Shown: one piece after another, positions 42,905 to 50,038 of the stretch
How the letters are laid out: each line of letters starts with the position of its first letter
How positions within the stretch are numbered: the first letter of the stretch is position 1
Assembly (NCBI GenBank): GCA_944393745.1
Contig: CALYBD010000016.1
Location: 1 to 50,038, forward strand
Source of the DNA: an uncultured Alphaproteobacteria bacterium
GTDB lineage: Bacteria > Pseudomonadota > Alphaproteobacteria > CAAGCB01 > CAG-977
Reading direction: 5' to 3'
DNA: 50,038 nucleotides
Notes under the pieces: model-generated
Database searches by the model: none
Told to the model about the DNA's origin: nothing
Seen by the model: only the letters and a program-made list of their open reading frames with translations
Position numbers and translations under genes: made by a program

Positions 42905-44362
42905 TTAAAACTTTAAAATTCCGCGCCAGAATAAAAACAAGGCAATCAGAGAAATCAGCCCCAACAGACAGGCAAAAGATAATTCCCGGTCGGTAAAGAT
43001 TTTTTCCGTCGGATTGTTTTCTTTGCGTGACCAAATGAAGACAGGAATACCGATCGTCAGAAACAAAACGGCCATCAACAGGTATTTCAGTCCGGCGGCA
43101 TAAATCAGCCATAGAGCGTAAAATGACCCCAGAATAGAACAGATCAGGGCGCCGGAACGCGGTACGCCGGCCGTTGCGGGATAGTCTCCGTCTTCGCAGA
43201 TTTTCCACAGATAAGCCATGCTGGACAGATAGGCCGGCAACACCATAACGCCCGTAATGGACAACATGGTATTCCAGGCATTGTTGGAAAAGTAGACCAT
43301 TAAGATGGCCAGCTGCATTAAAAAGCTGGTGACCCACAAAGAAACAGCAGGGGATTTGTGTTCGTTTTCGCCGGCGAAGACTTTCGGAAAAGTGCCGTTT
43401 TGGGCGGCGGCAAAAGGAATTTCCGCCGTAATCATCGTCCAGGCCAACCAGCTGGCCAAAACGGCAATCAATAACCCGATATTCATCAGCCAGCTGCCCC
43501 ATTTTCCGACAACAAGTTCCAGAATGCCGGCGGTTGACGGATTCGGTACGGCGGCCAATTCCGCCTGGCTCATAAATCCGTAAGGCAAAACGGAAAGCAA
43601 AACATAAATAATCAGACAGCCCAGAAAACCGATAAAAGTTGCTTTTCCGACTTCCGCTTTGTTTTCGGCGCGATCGGACAGTACGACGGCACCTTCGATC
43701 CCGATAAAAGCCCATAAAGTGACCAGCATGGTGCTTTTGACCTGTTCGGGCAAAGACCCCAGCGCCGCTTGTCCGTGAGAACTCAGATTCCCCCAGAAAT
43801 CCGTTTCAAACTGATGGACTTTAAAGGCAAAAAATAAAATCAGAATAAACAGAAACAACGGCAGCATTTTAAATACGGTTGCAACCGTATTGATAAAGCT
43901 GGCCTGTTGAACGCCGCGCAGGACGACAAAGTTAAAAAACCAAATCAAAGCCGAACCGCCGATAATGGAATAAATCGTATTGCCGCCTTTGAAATACGGC
44001 GGGAAAAAGTAGTTTAAGGCGTCCATGGTGATGACGGCATAGCCGACATTGCCGAAAATCTGACAAAGCCAATATCCCCAGCCGATCGTAAATCCCATGA
44101 ACGGACCGAATCCTTCGCGTGCATACATATAAATACCGGCGGTCAGATCCGGTTTCGCATCTGAAAGAATGCGAAAAGAATTGGCCAGGAAATACATGCC
44201 GATGCCGGTAATTGCCCAGGCGATCAGAACGGCGCCGACCGAAGCGCCGGCGGCCATATTTTGCGGCAGGCTGTAAATGCCTCCGCCGACCATTGAACTG
44301 ATGACAACGCTGGCCAGCGCGATCAGCCCCAATTTTTTTTGTGTGTTTTGCTGCTGTGGCAT
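42905..44362 (-). CDS. aaxC: Arginine/agmatine antiporter-like APC permease
   Basis: A 485-residue inner-membrane amino-acid antiporter of the APC/basic amino acid-polyamine group, about 12-13 spans. Motifs are [20 protein letters not shown], the [11 protein letters not shown] span, and [18 protein letters not shown], the signature of ArcD/AaxC/AdiC-like exchangers. It stands next to a pyruvoyl-dependent arginine decarboxylase, so arginine-in/agmatine-out exchange is inferred, giving proton consumption. I chose ATG 44362: AAGGA is 7 nt upstream, while ATG 44368 is too close to it. A hairpin separates it from aaxB. Confidence 0.85.
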   Translation of the reverse strand: MPQQQNTQKKLGLIALASVVISSMVGGGIYSLPQNMAAGASVGAVLIAWAITGIGMYFLANSFRILSDAKPDLTAGIYMYAREGFGPFMGFTIGWGYWLCQIFGNVGYAVITMDALNYFFPPYFKGGNTIYSIIGGSALIWFFNFVVLRGVQQASFINTVATVFKMLPLFLFILILFFAFKVHQFETDFWGNLSSHGQAALGSLPEQVKSTMLVTLWAFIGIEGAVVLSDRAENKAEVGKATFIGFLGCLIIYVLLSVLPYGFMSQAELAAVPNPSTAGILELVVGKWGSWLMNIGLLIAVLASWLAWTMITAEIPFAAAQNGTFPKVFAGENEHKSPAVSLWVTSFLMQLAILMVYFSNNAWNTMLSITGVMVLPAYLSSMAYLWKICEDGDYPATAGVPRSGALICSILGSFYALWLIYAAGLKYLLMAVLFLTIGIPVFIWSRKENNPTEKIFTDRELSFACLLGLISLIALFLFWRGILKF

Positions 44363-44383
44363 TTTCATATCCTTTTAAACAAA

Positions 44384-44419
44384 AAAGCGGCACCGTTTTT
44401 TAAAAAACGATACCGCTTT
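44384..44419 (-). terminator. Attenuator-like hairpin between aaxB and aaxC
   Basis: Nested stems AAAGCGG / CCGCTTT and CGTTTTTT / AAAAAACG, followed on the minus strand by TTTTTTG. It may stop part of the transcripts after aaxB. Confidence 0.65.
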
Positions 44420-44425
44420 AAAAAA

Positions 44426-45007
44426 TTACAGTTTAACGGGGTCTGCTGTTTCAAAGTTCAGGAATCCCAAAGCCGTTAAACAATATGCAAATTGCTGCGT
44501 GATATTGACATAATTGTGAAACAGCTGGAATTCGCTGTGTTTTTCAACGCCGCGCAGTTTCAGTTCGTGGTTTAAGGATTTGTTCAGCCACATTTCCGCA
44601 TGACCTTTGGCGATTTCATCGTCAATATAGGTCGGGAAATATTCGACATATTCGGCAGCCCAGCCGCCGATCAGTTTTCCGTCCTTGTCTTTTCCCCAAC
44701 AGACGCCGACACCGGTCGCAATGGCACGGTGTTCGTTGATACTGGCGCCGTTTCCGGCAATAATGACTTCCAAAACGGCACCGTGTTTAAAAAATTTCGT
44801 GACCTTGTCCACGGGTACGATGTTGTTATAAAGTTCCGGCGGTAAAACAGAAGTGTACGGAACAACGTTAAAATCCTGGATTTTTGCCTGTGTCAAAGCC
44901 GAATCATAGCAGAATGTTTCGTACGGCTGCGGGGGAATGCCGTCATCTGCCTGCCCGGCGCCGCCCGTGTGAAATGCCAAAGTCGGATAGCGTGTACCTA
45001 CTAACAT
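44426..45007 (-). CDS. aaxB: Pyruvoyl-dependent arginine decarboxylase
   Basis: A 193-residue enzyme that turns arginine into agmatine and CO2. The proenzyme self-cleaves to make a pyruvoyl group; the site is T52-S53 in [13 protein letters not shown], the same position and residues as in Chlamydia AaxB. Other family features are [29 protein letters not shown] lies 8 nt before ATG 45007; the longer frame adds a basic hydrophobic stretch that is not part of the family. It precedes the antiporter and is divergent from the porin, giving the full aaxABC set for acid resistance or arginine depletion. Confidence 0.93.
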   Translation of the reverse strand: MLVGTRYPTLAFHTGGAGQADDGIPPQPYETFCYDSALTQAKIQDFNVVPYTSVLPPELYNNIVPVDKVTKFFKHGAVLEVIIAGNGASINEHRAIATGVGVCWGKDKDGKLIGGWAAEYVEYFPTYIDDEIAKGHAEMWLNKSLNHELKLRGVEKHSEFQLFHNYVNITQQFAYCLTALGFLNFETADPVKL

Positions 45008-45171
45008 ATTTTTTCTCCTGAAAATAAAAAACAAAAAAGAACACTTTCTTTTTCGAAAAAAGAGTAGAAAAAATAAAAAAGTATTTATAGATAGACTTGT
45101 TTTCATAAATAATTATGTTTTTACACGTTTTTATATAATAATTTTATCATATTTTATTTTTAATAAGATGC

Positions 45172-45196
45172 TTTATTTTGATTGTTTATTTTGATT
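45172..45196 (+). repeat. Tandem 12-bp repeat in the aaxA-aaxB intergenic region
   Basis: Two perfect copies of TTTATTTTGATT with 13-bp period, 14 nt before the aaxA start. The 200-nt divergent region is very AT-rich and has a TATAAT at 45134-45139 without a good -35. Confidence 0.6.
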
Positions 45197-45209
45197 ATGA
45201 GAGGAGCAG

Positions 45210-46475
45210 ATGAAAAATAAGTCTTTTAAAAAACGACTGTTGTTTTTGCTTTCGGCTTTGATGATGTCGGTTTCACCGTCTGTTGATGCTCAGCAAACGA
45301 AACAGGTTGATTTTTTTGTCGTACAGCCGCAGTTGAACAACGCCGGCAGATTGTCGAGGCGTTTGAAAAACGCAATGAAGCGTTTGGAAAACGACGTTGA
45401 CGGGGTAGAAAAAGACTATAATCAGTTTAAATCCATGCTGTCGAATGATTTCGGGATCCAGTATTCTCTGGACGTTTCTTTCATGGGGCAGAAAGGGGTT
45501 CCGAACGGGGGAAAAACGGCGACTCAAAGCATTTATGCGCCGACGATTTCCTGGCAGATTTTTAATGATGACACGTTTGGTTCCGGAACGCTTAATGCGT
45601 CTTATACGGCAGTGCGTTATTGGGGAAACAAAGCCGAAAATATCAGTGACAAACTGTTTTTGGCCAATTCGATCAATGATTATTCGACGCCGTCCGACGC
45701 CATAGACCAGTTAAGTTATACGCAGTCTTTGTTTTCAAATAAATTTTCGATTACCGTCGGGCAGTTTCCTCTGTCCGATTTTGACGGGACGCAATACGAT
45801 TCCAACCAACAGACAAACTTTATCAATTATGCTTTGTCCCAAAATGCCAGCGAAACGTATCCGATTGCCGGGTTAGGGGCGTATATCCAAATTAATCCGA
45901 ATGAAGAATGGTCTTTTGCCGGCGGTTTCCAAAACGCCCGCAATATAACGGGGCAGACGTTGTCGGCAAAAGGTTGGGGCGATCACCGCTTTACGACATT
46001 CGGTTCCGTTTCCTATACGCCGACGATTAACGGCAAAACGGGCGAGTATTCTTTATTGGTTTATAATCAGCCGGGAGTCGAAACTCAACCGCAGAATACG
46101 ACGGGGTGGTCTGTCAATATGTCGCAGAATTTAACACAAAAGTGGGGTGTTTTTCTGCGCGCCAACGCCGCGACGGGCGATTCAATGCCGATAACGCAGT
46201 CGTATGTTTTGGGCGGCGTATATAATAATCCTTTGGACCGTAATCCGCTGGATCAGATCGGTTTCGCCGTGGCTTATAATAAAGTCAGCAAAGACTATTT
46301 TGATTCTTCTGAACCGATGCGTCGGTACGAAACGGTTATGGAAGCTTATTGGAATATCGGGATTACGCAGTTTTTTACGATTGCGCCGGATATTCAGCTG
46401 TATGTTCACCCCGCTTCAAAACGCGACAGGGATTTCGGCACGGTATTCAGTTTACGCGGCACGATCTTGCTGTAG
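45210..46475 (+). CDS. aaxA: OprB-family porin, AaxA-like
   Basis: A 421-residue outer-membrane porin. It has a signal peptide (1-28, ..SVDA-QQ), a short charged helix region (about 45-75), then a 16-strand-type barrel with OprB hallmarks (FSITVGQFPLSDFDG, LGAYIQINPNEEWSFAGGFQNA, PLDRNPLDQIGFAVAYN) and a terminal aromatic-poor LRGTILL. In Chlamydia the OprB-type AaxA lets arginine cross the outer membrane for AaxBC. Divergent placement next to aaxB supports this. GAGGAG precedes the ATG. Confidence 0.85.
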   Translation: MKNKSFKKRLLFLLSALMMSVSPSVDAQQTKQVDFFVVQPQLNNAGRLSRRLKNAMKRLENDVDGVEKDYNQFKSMLSNDFGIQYSLDVSFMGQKGVPNGGKTATQSIYAPTISWQIFNDDTFGSGTLNASYTAVRYWGNKAENISDKLFLANSINDYSTPSDAIDQLSYTQSLFSNKFSITVGQFPLSDFDGTQYDSNQQTNFINYALSQNASETYPIAGLGAYIQINPNEEWSFAGGFQNARNITGQTLSAKGWGDHRFTTFGSVSYTPTINGKTGEYSLLVYNQPGVETQPQNTTGWSVNMSQNLTQKWGVFLRANAATGDSMPITQSYVLGGVYNNPLDRNPLDQIGFAVAYNKVSKDYFDSSEPMRRYETVMEAYWNIGITQFFTIAPDIQLYVHPASKRDRDFGTVFSLRGTILL

Positions 46476-47000
46476 TTTCACGGAAGAGCCCGAATCGTTC
46501 AGGCTCTTTTTTTGATCTTTTTTCATACGCCAAAGCGTAAAAGAATAAATTAAAATGCTGGTTATATCTTCAACGGCGCCGCCGACGGATCGGCCGGCAA
46601 TATCGTGGATCAGCCACAGACAACAGCAAAAAATAAAGCATATTCTTAATTTTATGCCGCCGGAATAAGCCGCGACAAACGTTGCCAAAACGACGGCCGC
46701 GACCGGTAACAGACTGTATGGGTTCTTATAGCTGAAGTAGCCGGAAATCAAAGCGATGGCGGCGAACGGATAGGCTATGACGGCGCCTTTGAAATGAATG
46801 TTTAAATACATTCGGCTGCCGACGATGATTTTAGACAGGCAGGCGCTGATGTTTCCCAACAGAAAATGATGTATGCCGAACAAAGCGTTTGACGCGGCGA
46901 ACAATAAAAACAGCTTTTTATCATTTTTTTGCAAAGCTCCCGTCAGCGAAACGGTGTAAGCAATATATCCCAGCAGTTGAGGTAGCGAAAAAAAATCCAT
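46452..47000 (-). CDS. YgjV-family inner-membrane protein
   Basis: A 182-residue protein of the Imp-YgjV family (PF10688): about five to six spans, with GYIAYTVSLTGALQKNDKKLFLLFAASNALFGIHHFLLG and a C-terminal span containing LIHDIAGRSVGGAVEDIT. Function unknown in the family. AAGGAA is about 9 nt before the ATG, 11 nt after the hisF stop, so it ends a four-gene operon. Its 3' end overlaps the convergent porin gene by 24 nt. Confidence 0.8.
   Translation of the reverse strand: MDFFSLPQLLGYIAYTVSLTGALQKNDKKLFLLFAASNALFGIHHFLLGNISACLSKIIVGSRMYLNIHFKGAVIAYPFAAIALISGYFSYKNPYSLLPVAAVVLATFVAAYSGGIKLRICFIFCCCLWLIHDIAGRSVGGAVEDITSILIYSFTLWRMKKDQKKSLNDSGSSVKLQQDRAA
46485..46514 (+). terminator. Intrinsic terminator of aaxA
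   Basis: Stem AGAGCC / GGCTCT, extended by GAA / TTC past a mismatch, then T7. It lies inside the 3' coding part of the convergent YgjV-like gene. Confidence 0.8.
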
Positions 47001-47011
47001 GATAAATTTCC

Positions 47012-47773
47012 TTATCCCAGCCGGACGTCAATATGCTTTTGCTGCAGCGCAAGCTTTAAATCCGCAACGGGCAAAGTGCCGTAATGAAAAATCGACGCCG
47101 CCAACGCCGCGTCCGCATGGCCTTTTGTAAACACGTCGACAAAGTGTTCGGGATCAGGACCTGCCCCGCCCGAAGCAATGACGGGCAGATTTGTATTTTG
47201 GGATACCAGAGCCGTCAGCTCCAGATCAAATCCTTTCTGCGTTCCGTCTGCGTCCATCGAGGTCAGCAGGATTTCTCCGGCGCCCAGAGATTCGATTTCT
47301 TTGATCCAGTCAAGGACTTTTTTATCTGTTTTTTTTTGTCCCGCATTGACGACGACATAAAAATCTCCGTCAAAACGCCGGGCGTCGACAGCGATCACAA
47401 CACACTGCGATCCGAACTGCCCGGCGGCCTGTTTAATCAGCTGCGGATTTGCAACGGCGGCGGTGTTCAGTGAAACTTTGTCCGCTCCGGCCAGCAGCAA
47501 AGCGCGAATATCTTCGATTGTTTTTATGCCGCCCCCGACAGTAAAGGGGATAAAGACTTCTTTTGCAACGCGTTCCACGACGTCCAGCATCGTTTTACGC
47601 CCGTCGTTCGTTGCCGTAATGTCCAGAAAAACCAGTTCGTCCGCCCCTTCCTGCGAATACCTGCGCGCCAAAGAAACCGGATCGCCGGCGTATTTCAGAT
47701 TTTCAAAGTTGACTCCTTTGACGGTTTGTCCGTCTTTGACGTCCAGACAGGGAATAATGCGTTTTGTCAGCAT
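47012..47773 (-). CDS. hisF: Imidazole glycerol phosphate synthase, cyclase subunit
   Basis: A 253-residue TIM barrel that makes imidazole glycerol phosphate and AICAR from PRFAR and ammonia supplied by HisH. Catalytic D11 (CLDVKDG) and D130 (VIAVDARR) are present, as is [10 protein letters not shown] and [10 protein letters not shown]. The sequence is of the true histidine-synthesis type. AAGGAG precedes ATG 47773; the longer frame runs into hisH. No other his genes are in the window. Confidence 0.95.
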   Translation of the reverse strand: MLTKRIIPCLDVKDGQTVKGVNFENLKYAGDPVSLARRYSQEGADELVFLDITATNDGRKTMLDVVERVAKEVFIPFTVGGGIKTIEDIRALLLAGADKVSLNTAAVANPQLIKQAAGQFGSQCVVIAVDARRFDGDFYVVVNAGQKKTDKKVLDWIKEIESLGAGEILLTSMDADGTQKGFDLELTALVSQNTNLPVIASGGAGPDPEHFVDVFTKGHADAALAASIFHYGTLPVADLKLALQQKHIDVRLG

Positions 47774-47783
47774 GGTTTTCTCC

Positions 47784-48368
47784 TTATCCTTCAACCCATC
47801 TGCGGATTGTTTCGTGCCCCGTCCGTCCGCTTTTTTCGGGGTGGAACTGTGTCGCCGTAATGTTTTCGACCTGAACGGCTGCCGTAAACGGAATATAGTA
47901 TTCGGCTGTTGCGGAAATGACGGCCGGGTCGTCGCACACAACGTGATAAGAGTTTACAAAATAATAAAAATCTTCGTTCAGAAAGGTGTTTGCCTTTGTC
48001 GTTTTGATTTTATTCCAGCCGATCTGCGGAATTTTTCCTCGGGTAAAGCGGATATTTTTTCCTTTTAACAGTCCCAATCCGTTGACGCCCGGCGCTTCTT
48101 CCGAAGAATCAAACAAAACCTGCAGCCCGACGCATATTCCCAGAAAAGGAACGCCGCTTAAAATCGTTTGGCGCAGCGGTTCAGCCAGCCCTTTGAACTT
48201 CAAAGCTTCCATCACCTGCCCGAAATGCCCTTGTCCCGGAAAGATCAGCCTGTCCGCCCGGGCGATGTCTTCGGCTTTGTCCGTGACGCCGTACGGCAAT
48301 CCGAAAGAATCCAGCATATTGATAACGCTTTTTAAATTGCCGCCGCCGTAATCCAGGACCGTCAGCAT
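47784..48368 (-). CDS. hisH: Imidazole glycerol phosphate synthase, glutamine amidotransferase subunit
   Basis: A 194-residue class I amidotransferase. Catalytic C79 (LGICVGLQ) with His-Glu in FHPEKSG (about 175-177); opening [12 protein letters not shown]. It hydrolyses glutamine and passes ammonia to HisF, which lies 10 nt downstream. AAGGAGG is before the ATG. Confidence 0.95.
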   Translation of the reverse strand: MLTVLDYGGGNLKSVINMLDSFGLPYGVTDKAEDIARADRLIFPGQGHFGQVMEALKFKGLAEPLRQTILSGVPFLGICVGLQVLFDSSEEAPGVNGLGLLKGKNIRFTRGKIPQIGWNKIKTTKANTFLNEDFYYFVNSYHVVCDDPAVISATAEYYIPFTAAVQVENITATQFHPEKSGRTGHETIRRWVEG

Positions 48369-48378
48369 TTTTTCCTCC

Positions 48379-49275
48379 TTAAAAAAACAGCCGGCCGTAC
48401 ATTAACAGGATCATGTACAAACCGTATAAAACCACCAAAAGAATCAAAACCTTGTCAGATGTCAAAACATCTACGGGATCAGCATACGTTTTTGATTCAA
48501 TCAGCAGACTGTAACGCATACAGATCAATAAAACCAGCGGAACCGTCCAGATTCTGGCATTTGACGGGTCGGGCAGAACGGGAATCGGTGAAATGGCCCA
48601 CAACGCATAAAAGGCAATTGTCAGCGTTAAGCACATATACATGTTTTTATCCAGAAATTCAGGCGTATAGAACTTTAAAACACCGTTGATTTCGTGGTTA
48701 TTGTCGATTCTTTTTTGCAATTCGTTGCGCCGTTTGCCCAATCCCAGATAAGCCGACATTGTCGTGACGGTCAGATACAGCCAGACCGAAACCGTTTCGA
48801 TAATCAGACTGGCGCCGTAGAAAATTCTGATCAAAAAGCCCAGTACCAGAAAAGCAATATCCAGCAGCGGTATTTTTTTTATTCGCAGAGAATAAAGGAC
48901 GTTCATTATCAGATATAACAGCAGCAATCCGGCCGGTTTAAGGCAAGTTGACGCCGTCAAATTAATTCCGGCAGCGGCAATGATCAGCAAACAAAACAAA
49001 ATTTTTGCAGTTGTCGGAGTGACCTGTCCTGCGGCCAGAGGGCGATTTTTTTTGATTTCGTGCAGTTTATCCGTTTCAATATCGCGCAGATCGTTAAAGA
49101 TATAAACGGCCGAAGCCGTAAAATTAAAAGCGATCCAGCCTAATAAGGTTTTAAAAAAATTTTCCGGATTTAATAAATTTCCGCTGAAGATCAGAGGCGC
49201 GAAAATCAACACGTTTTTCAGCCAATGTTTCGGCCGGCACAAACGGATCAAGGGGAATATTTTAAAAAAAGGCAT
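48379..49275 (-). CDS. UbiA-family prenyltransferase, decaprenyl-phosphate phosphoribosyltransferase-like
   Basis: A 298-residue membrane enzyme with about nine spans. The Asp-rich motif is N-D-L-R-D-I-E-T-D (FNDLRDIETDKLHEIKKNRPLAAG), and the opening RLCRPKHWLKNVLIFAPLIFSG is that of the 5-phosphoribose-1-diphosphate:decaprenyl-phosphate transferase group, which starts polyprenyl-phosphate arabinose synthesis in actinobacteria. It is the first gene of an operon with hisH, hisF and the YgjV-like gene (10-11 nt gaps). The substrate in this organism is unknown. Confidence 0.8.
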   Translation of the reverse strand: MPFFKIFPLIRLCRPKHWLKNVLIFAPLIFSGNLLNPENFFKTLLGWIAFNFTASAVYIFNDLRDIETDKLHEIKKNRPLAAGQVTPTTAKILFCLLIIAAAGINLTASTCLKPAGLLLLYLIMNVLYSLRIKKIPLLDIAFLVLGFLIRIFYGASLIIETVSVWLYLTVTTMSAYLGLGKRRNELQKRIDNNHEINGVLKFYTPEFLDKNMYMCLTLTIAFYALWAISPIPVLPDPSNARIWTVPLVLLICMRYSLLIESKTYADPVDVLTSDKVLILLVVLYGLYMILLMYGRLFF

Positions 49276-49373
49276 TACAGTCTCCGAAATTTTTTTAACA
49301 ATAGCATTGTTTTTTTTAAAATGAAAGGGCGGGTCGTTTTTGTTAAAAAGAGTAGATTTTTTCTAAAAATTTA

Positions 49374-49402
49374 TTGCAAAATAAGATTTAAGAGGCTATA
49401 AC
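49374..49402 (+). promoter_or_regulatory. Promoter of tRNA-Lys
   Basis: TTGCAA (49374-49379), 17-nt spacer, TATAAC (49397-49402), 14 nt before the tRNA. Confidence 0.75.
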
Positions 49403-49416
49403 TTTTTGTAATTTAC

Positions 49417-49492
<76 letters not shown>

Positions 49493-49494
49493 TT

Positions 49495-49525
49495 AAAAAG
49501 TCCTTGATTAATCAAGGACTTTTTT
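49495..49525. terminator. Terminator after tRNA-Lys
   Basis: A perfect inverted repeat of 15 nt per arm (AAAAAGTCCTTGATT / AATCAAGGACTTTTT). Confidence 0.9.
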
Positions 49526-49693
49526 GTTGACCGAAAGAATATATGATTTTTATAAGAATTGAATTTTCTAACAAAAAAATTTTTTCTGACATTTGAGAAC
49601 AAAAAATTTTAAGCTCACAACGCCTCTTTTCAGATTTTGGGATAAGGGAAAAATCGGAAATCCCGTTTCAAACATAAAGAAATGCGCTGTTGT

Positions 49694-49766
49694 AAGGCCG
49701 CGGCAATCCATTCTGCGTCCTCTGTGATACAGTGGACTGCTTCACGCTTCGCGTTCGCAGTTTCGA
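49694..49766. repeat. REP-like dispersed repeat, copy 1
   Basis: 73 bp beginning AAGGCCGCGGCAATCCA and ending GCAGTTTCGA, 72/73 identical to the copy at 49958-50030. It contains palindromic parts and no gene. Confidence 0.85.
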
Positions 49767-49893
49767 GAGAGTATTTTTCGCGTTTGCAATTTCAGTTTGT
49801 TTTTATTTCATATACCTATCGAAATCGCGAACGAAGTGACGCGATCCATCGATCCGTACCGGCAAAAGCGGCATCTGTTGATCGGGCTGATAA

Positions 49894-49935
49894 TGGACTG
49901 CTTCACACTTCATGTTCGCAGTTTCGATTATTTTC
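49894..49935. repeat. REP-like dispersed repeat, partial copy 2
   Basis: 42 bp from TGGACTGCTTCAC to the TTATTTT after TTTCGA, about 3 substitutions from the third copy. Another related piece (AACGAAGTGACGCGATCCA) lies at about 49830. Confidence 0.75.
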
Positions 49936-49957
49936 CTTTTTCGAAATTGCGAGGCCG

Positions 49958-50030
49958 AAGGCCGCGGCAATCCATTCTGCCTCCTCTGTGATACAGTGGA
50001 CTGCTTCACGCTTCGCGTTCGCAGTTTCGA
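49958..50030. repeat. REP-like dispersed repeat, copy 3
   Basis: 73 bp, one mismatch to copy 1. The sequence before it (TTGCGAGGCCGAAGGCCG) folds into a short hairpin, as in the dispersed palindromes common in alphaproteobacterial genomes. The gap 49526-50038 holds only these repeats and AT-rich DNA. Confidence 0.85.
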
Positions 50031-50038
50031 TTATTTTT

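Noticed and set aside
42798-43715. 305-residue minus-strand frame overlapping the antiporter gene
   Set aside because: Arg-rich shadow of the APC permease gene in another frame.
49797-50009. Short frames on both strands in the repeat cluster
   Set aside because: They are translations of the REP-like repeats with no start signals.

Overview
The window looks like chromosome of an uncultured, host-associated alphaproteobacterium of moderate GC, possibly one of the gut lineages related to RF32/CAG-239 (the lineage is inference). Signs of Alphaproteobacteria are a LexA box of the GTTC-N7-GTTC type in front of lexA, an F0 ATP synthase operon (atpI-atpB-atpE-atpF'-atpF) with two b-type subunits and no F1 genes beside it, and the block fabD-fabG-acpP-fabF-mltG. 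Nearly all genes are intact and tightly packed, with many 4-nt ATGA overlaps.

Layout. 1-9.5 kb: outer-membrane barrel protein, guanine deaminase, a transporter/methyltransferase pair, acyl-ACP thioesterase, a ygiW-qseB-qseC-like signalling operon with a CTTAAG-N5-CTTAAG box in front, a divergent polysaccharide deacetylase, lexA and tRNA-Glu. 9.5-10.5 kb: a gene-poor scar holding the 3' remnant of a serine recombinase, several short repeat families, a G15 tract and a 55-residue orphan gene with a strong promoter. 10.5-15.5 kb: F0 operon, a DsbA-like protein, a DciA-like protein and tgt.

15.6-24.8 kb: a compact podovirus-like module. A cytoplasmic-type HExxH peptidase gene is followed by a promoter, an intrinsic terminator, then portal, Bbp19-like, scaffold-like, capsid, two tail-tube proteins, an internal protein and a full lysis cassette (holin, endolysin, second membrane protein, overlapping spanin pair). 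No terminase, integrase, repressor, replication or tail-fibre gene is present, yet every reading frame is open. Intrinsic terminators punctuate the late genes, which suggests lambda-Q-like antitermination control. It may be a defective prophage, a phage satellite or a domesticated particle (gene-transfer-agent-like). This is the most interesting part of the window.

24.9-36.1 kb: Sel1-repeat proteins around a DsbD/ScsB-type reductase, the alternative D-glutamate peptidoglycan pair murL-murD2, then dnaX-ybaB-recR with SRP RNA upstream. 36.3-41.7 kb: fatty-acid synthesis genes, mltG with a long Lys/Ala-rich tail, and a Sel1 protein. 41.7-46.5 kb: a CNNM/CorC-like protein and a chlamydial-type arginine-agmatine system (aaxC, aaxB, and divergently aaxA). 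46.5-50 kb: an operon of a decaprenyl-phosphate phosphoribosyltransferase-like UbiA protein, hisH, hisF and a YgjV-like protein, then tRNA-Lys and a cluster of dispersed REP-like repeats.
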